NCBI GenBank assembly: GCA_964658655.1
Contig: CAZZZL010000005.1
Span: 89,433 to 153,432 of the forward strand
Source: G963692885 sp964658655
GTDB taxonomy: Bacteria > Acidobacteriota > Terriglobia > Terriglobales > Acidobacteriaceae
DNA: 64,000 bases
Direction: 5' to 3'
The notes beneath the pieces are model-generated. The model had not been told where the DNA came from. It was given only the letters and a program-made list of their open reading frames with translations, and made no database searches. Each line of letters begins with the position of its first letter. The stretch's first letter is position 1. Below are positions 62,599 to 64,000 of this stretch, in pieces. A program made the position numbers and the translations under genes.

Positions 62599-63207
62599 CT
62601 AACGGCGGCCGCGGCTTCCGCGACTATCCGGGCGTCGATCGCGGCCGCCGCTGGGCCGTCCCCCTGAACGATTGAAGCCTGCGGGCGCGGATGGCGCTGG
62701 CGGCGGTACATGCTTTTCACCTTTGCGGTAGAGGACGACGAAGCGGCGAAGGCCTTCCCCGGTGCTCTCGGTTTCGAGACCATCGTAGTCGCGCAGGGCC
62801 AGGTGCAGCATGCGGCGTTCACGCGAGCTCATGGGCTGAAAGCTGAAGGGAATGCCGGAGCGCTGCACGCGTTCGGCAGCGGTGTCGGCTGCGAGACGCA
62901 TCTCGCGAGCGCGCAGTGCTTTGAAGTTATTAGAGTCGAAGGAGATTTTGTCGTGCTCTTCATTTTCGAGTCGCACGATCTTCGCGGCGATGTGCTCGAG
63001 AGCTCGCAGAAGTTCGCCGCCGCGCTGGGTGAGAAGAGGAGCATCGGGGCCGATGATTTCGACGTATATTTCGCGGGCTTCGAGGCCATCCGGATCAGCG
63101 GCGCCAGCGCCGGCCGTGATGCGGTATTTGAGCTTGAGTCCGCCGACCGAGATCAACGTTTTCATCAATGCAGCGATCTTTTCCGCTGCTCCGCGCAGGT
63201 CTTCCAT
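62599..63207 (-). CDS. khpB: KhpB/Jag-type R3H RNA-binding protein with Arg/Gly-rich tail
   Basis: A 202-residue RNA-binding protein. After an N-terminal linker a KH-like domain covers about residues 20-100 (EIYVEIIGPDAPLLTQRGG, LLRALEHIAAKIVRLE). The R3H domain follows (MSSRERRMLHLALRDYDGLE, TESTGEGLRRFVVLYRKG). The last 40 residues are low complexity with Pro, then Gly/Arg/Ser repeats (GGRDRRPDSRGSRGRR), an RGG-like end not found in typical Jag proteins. It lies between yidC and mnmE, the conserved order. KhpB proteins regulate RNA and cell elongation in other phyla. Confidence 0.9.
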   Translation of the reverse strand: MEDLRGAAEKIAALMKTLISVGGLKLKYRITAGAGAADPDGLEAREIYVEIIGPDAPLLTQRGGELLRALEHIAAKIVRLENEEHDKISFDSNNFKALRAREMRLAADTAAERVQRSGIPFSFQPMSSRERRMLHLALRDYDGLETESTGEGLRRFVVLYRKGEKHVPPPAPSAPAGFNRSGGRPSGGRDRRPDSRGSRGRR

Positions 63208-63298
63208 TCACACCCCCACCAACTGCATAGCTTTGCGGCGGAGCCGCGTGTGCCGTGTACCGCTAGTCCTCATTGACGGCTCGCTTACGAATGAGCCG

Positions 63299-64000
63299 TC
63301 ATCGGCGGCTCATAGCAGGCTTGCCGAGTTTTCTGGCGTTGCGCTTGGCGGCGAGTTCTTTCATCTCGCGGCCCATGCTGGAGCGGTTCATCACCATCTG
63401 CTGTGCGACGTTAATCAGGTTGCCGGCAGCCCAGTACAGCGCCAGGCCTGAAGCAAAGTTCCACATCATGAAACCGAAGAAGGCGGGCATCATGAAGGCC
63501 ATGGTCTTCTGCTGCGCGGGATCCATGCCAGGCGACGGTGAGAGATATTGCACCAGGAACATTGAAACAATCACGAAGACAGGCAGAATATGCGTCGGGT
63601 CCGGCGTAGCGAGGTCATGCAGCCAAAGCCAGTGCGCCTGCCGCAATTCGATGACATGCATGAGCATGCGATAGAAACCGAAGAGCAGCGGATACTGAAT
63701 GAGCATCGGCAGGCAGCCGCCGAACATGTTGACGCCTTCACGCTTTTGTAGCGCCATGACTTCGGCGTTCATCTCCTGCCGCTTGGGATCGGTCGCCTTG
63801 TACTGTTTGTAGCGCTCCTTGATCTTGTTCATCTCCGGCTGAATGCGCTGCATCTTCATGGCTGACTTCATCATGGTGATACGCGTCGGCAGCATGGCGA
63901 TGTTGATGATCAGGGTGAGGATGAGAATTGACCAGCCCCAGTTGCTGACGATGTGGTCGTGCGTAAAGCGCAGAGCGAAGAAGAGCGGCTTGGCGACGAT
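63299..64000 (-). CDS. yidC: Membrane protein insertase YidC, N-terminal part beyond the window
   Basis: YidC inserts proteins into the inner membrane with or without Sec. Only the C-terminal 233 residues are present; the gene runs through base 64000 in frame (IVAKPLFFALRFTHDHIVSN before the first internal ATG at 63895). The conserved 60KD_IMP domain is clear: WGWSILILTLIINIAMLP, the cytoplasmic helical hairpin (KMQRIQPEMNKIKERYKQYK), GCLPMLIQYPLLFGFYRML and ASGLALYWAAGNLINVAQQ. A basic C-terminal tail ends the protein. khpB and mnmE follow downstream. Confidence 0.95.
   Translation of the reverse strand: MVAKPLFFALRFTHDHIVSNWGWSILILTLIINIAMLPTRITMMKSAMKMQRIQPEMNKIKERYKQYKATDPKRQEMNAEVMALQKREGVNMFGGCLPMLIQYPLLFGFYRMLMHVIELRQAHWLWLHDLATPDPTHILPVFVIVSMFLVQYLSPSPGMDPAQQKTMAFMMPAFFGFMMWNFASGLALYWAAGNLINVAQQMVMNRSSMGREMKELAAKRNARKLGKPAMSRR

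Noticed and set aside
1..64000. tRNA, rRNA, CRISPR array, insertion sequence or prophage
   Set aside because: No tRNA-like TPsiC arms in gaps, no regularly spaced repeats, no transposase or integrase motif and no phage genes were seen on either strand.

Overview
The window looks like chromosomal DNA of an Acidobacteriota member of the Terriglobia type (Granulicella/Terriglobus/Edaphobacter-like). The reasons are the number of very large TonB-dependent receptors with an N-terminal carboxypeptidase-regulatory domain (1-3375, 3689-7054, 57729-61088), an orphan MacB-like permease of the acidobacterial duplicated type (39399-41852), a PNGase A-like secreted amidase, and moderately high GC with an essentially gap-free layout. 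This assignment is inferred from gene content; no rRNA or tRNA gene was seen.

Layout. 1-7.1 kb: two giant TonB-dependent receptors, each followed by a strong hairpin terminator. 7.1-10.7 kb: housekeeping genes (rsfS, nadD, folK), a receiver-like/DUF3052-like gene that appears frameshifted, and a DUF4126 membrane protein. 10.9-18.3 kb: a smaller TonB-dependent receptor, tgt, then yajC-secD-(45-residue membrane protein)-secF, preceded by phased A-tracts. 18.5-24.5 kb: an M3 metallopeptidase, then tonB-exbB-exbD-exbD and a TPR lipoprotein, the energy module that would drive the receptors. 24.6-34.2 kb: biotin carboxylase and biotin carrier with an ATGA overlap, a DsbA-like protein facing its likely oxidase VKOR, kbl, a secreted PNGase A-like amidase, a VOC protein and a large PLP arginine/lysine-type decarboxylase. 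34.2-41.9 kb: a VapC-type toxin with an antitoxin that has no ATG/GTG/TTG start, a HAD phosphatase, a YdeI-like protein, dnaN with a 594-bp upstream gap holding DnaA-box-like 9-mers, a secreted esterase and the orphan permease. 42-61 kb: a sugar-utilisation island. 61-64 kb: the conserved yidC-khpB(jag)-mnmE block on the minus strand, cut by the window edge.

How genes work together. The sugar island reads as a nonphosphorylating L-fucose pathway: alpha-L-fucosidase (48321-49994) releases fucose, an RbsD/FucU-type mutarotase equilibrates anomers, an SDR oxidises fucose to the lactone, an amidohydrolase opens it, an IlvD/EDD dehydratase makes 2-keto-3-deoxyfuconate, and a second SDR oxidises that. 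A fused FAD/Fe-S dehydrogenase, a Gfo/Idh oxidoreductase, two tandem aldo/keto reductases, a GH1 enzyme and a giant TonB-dependent receptor surround it. The final C-C cleaving enzyme, an inner-membrane sugar transporter and a regulator are not in the window. All substrate assignments here are inferred from family and context.

Most notable oddities: the antitoxin apparently starting at CTG next to a perfect 12-bp palindrome; seven A-tracts at helical phase before yajC-secDF; an unlisted small membrane ORF between secD and secF; long cationic low-complexity tails on RsfS and KhpB; and the frameshifted DUF3052-like gene.
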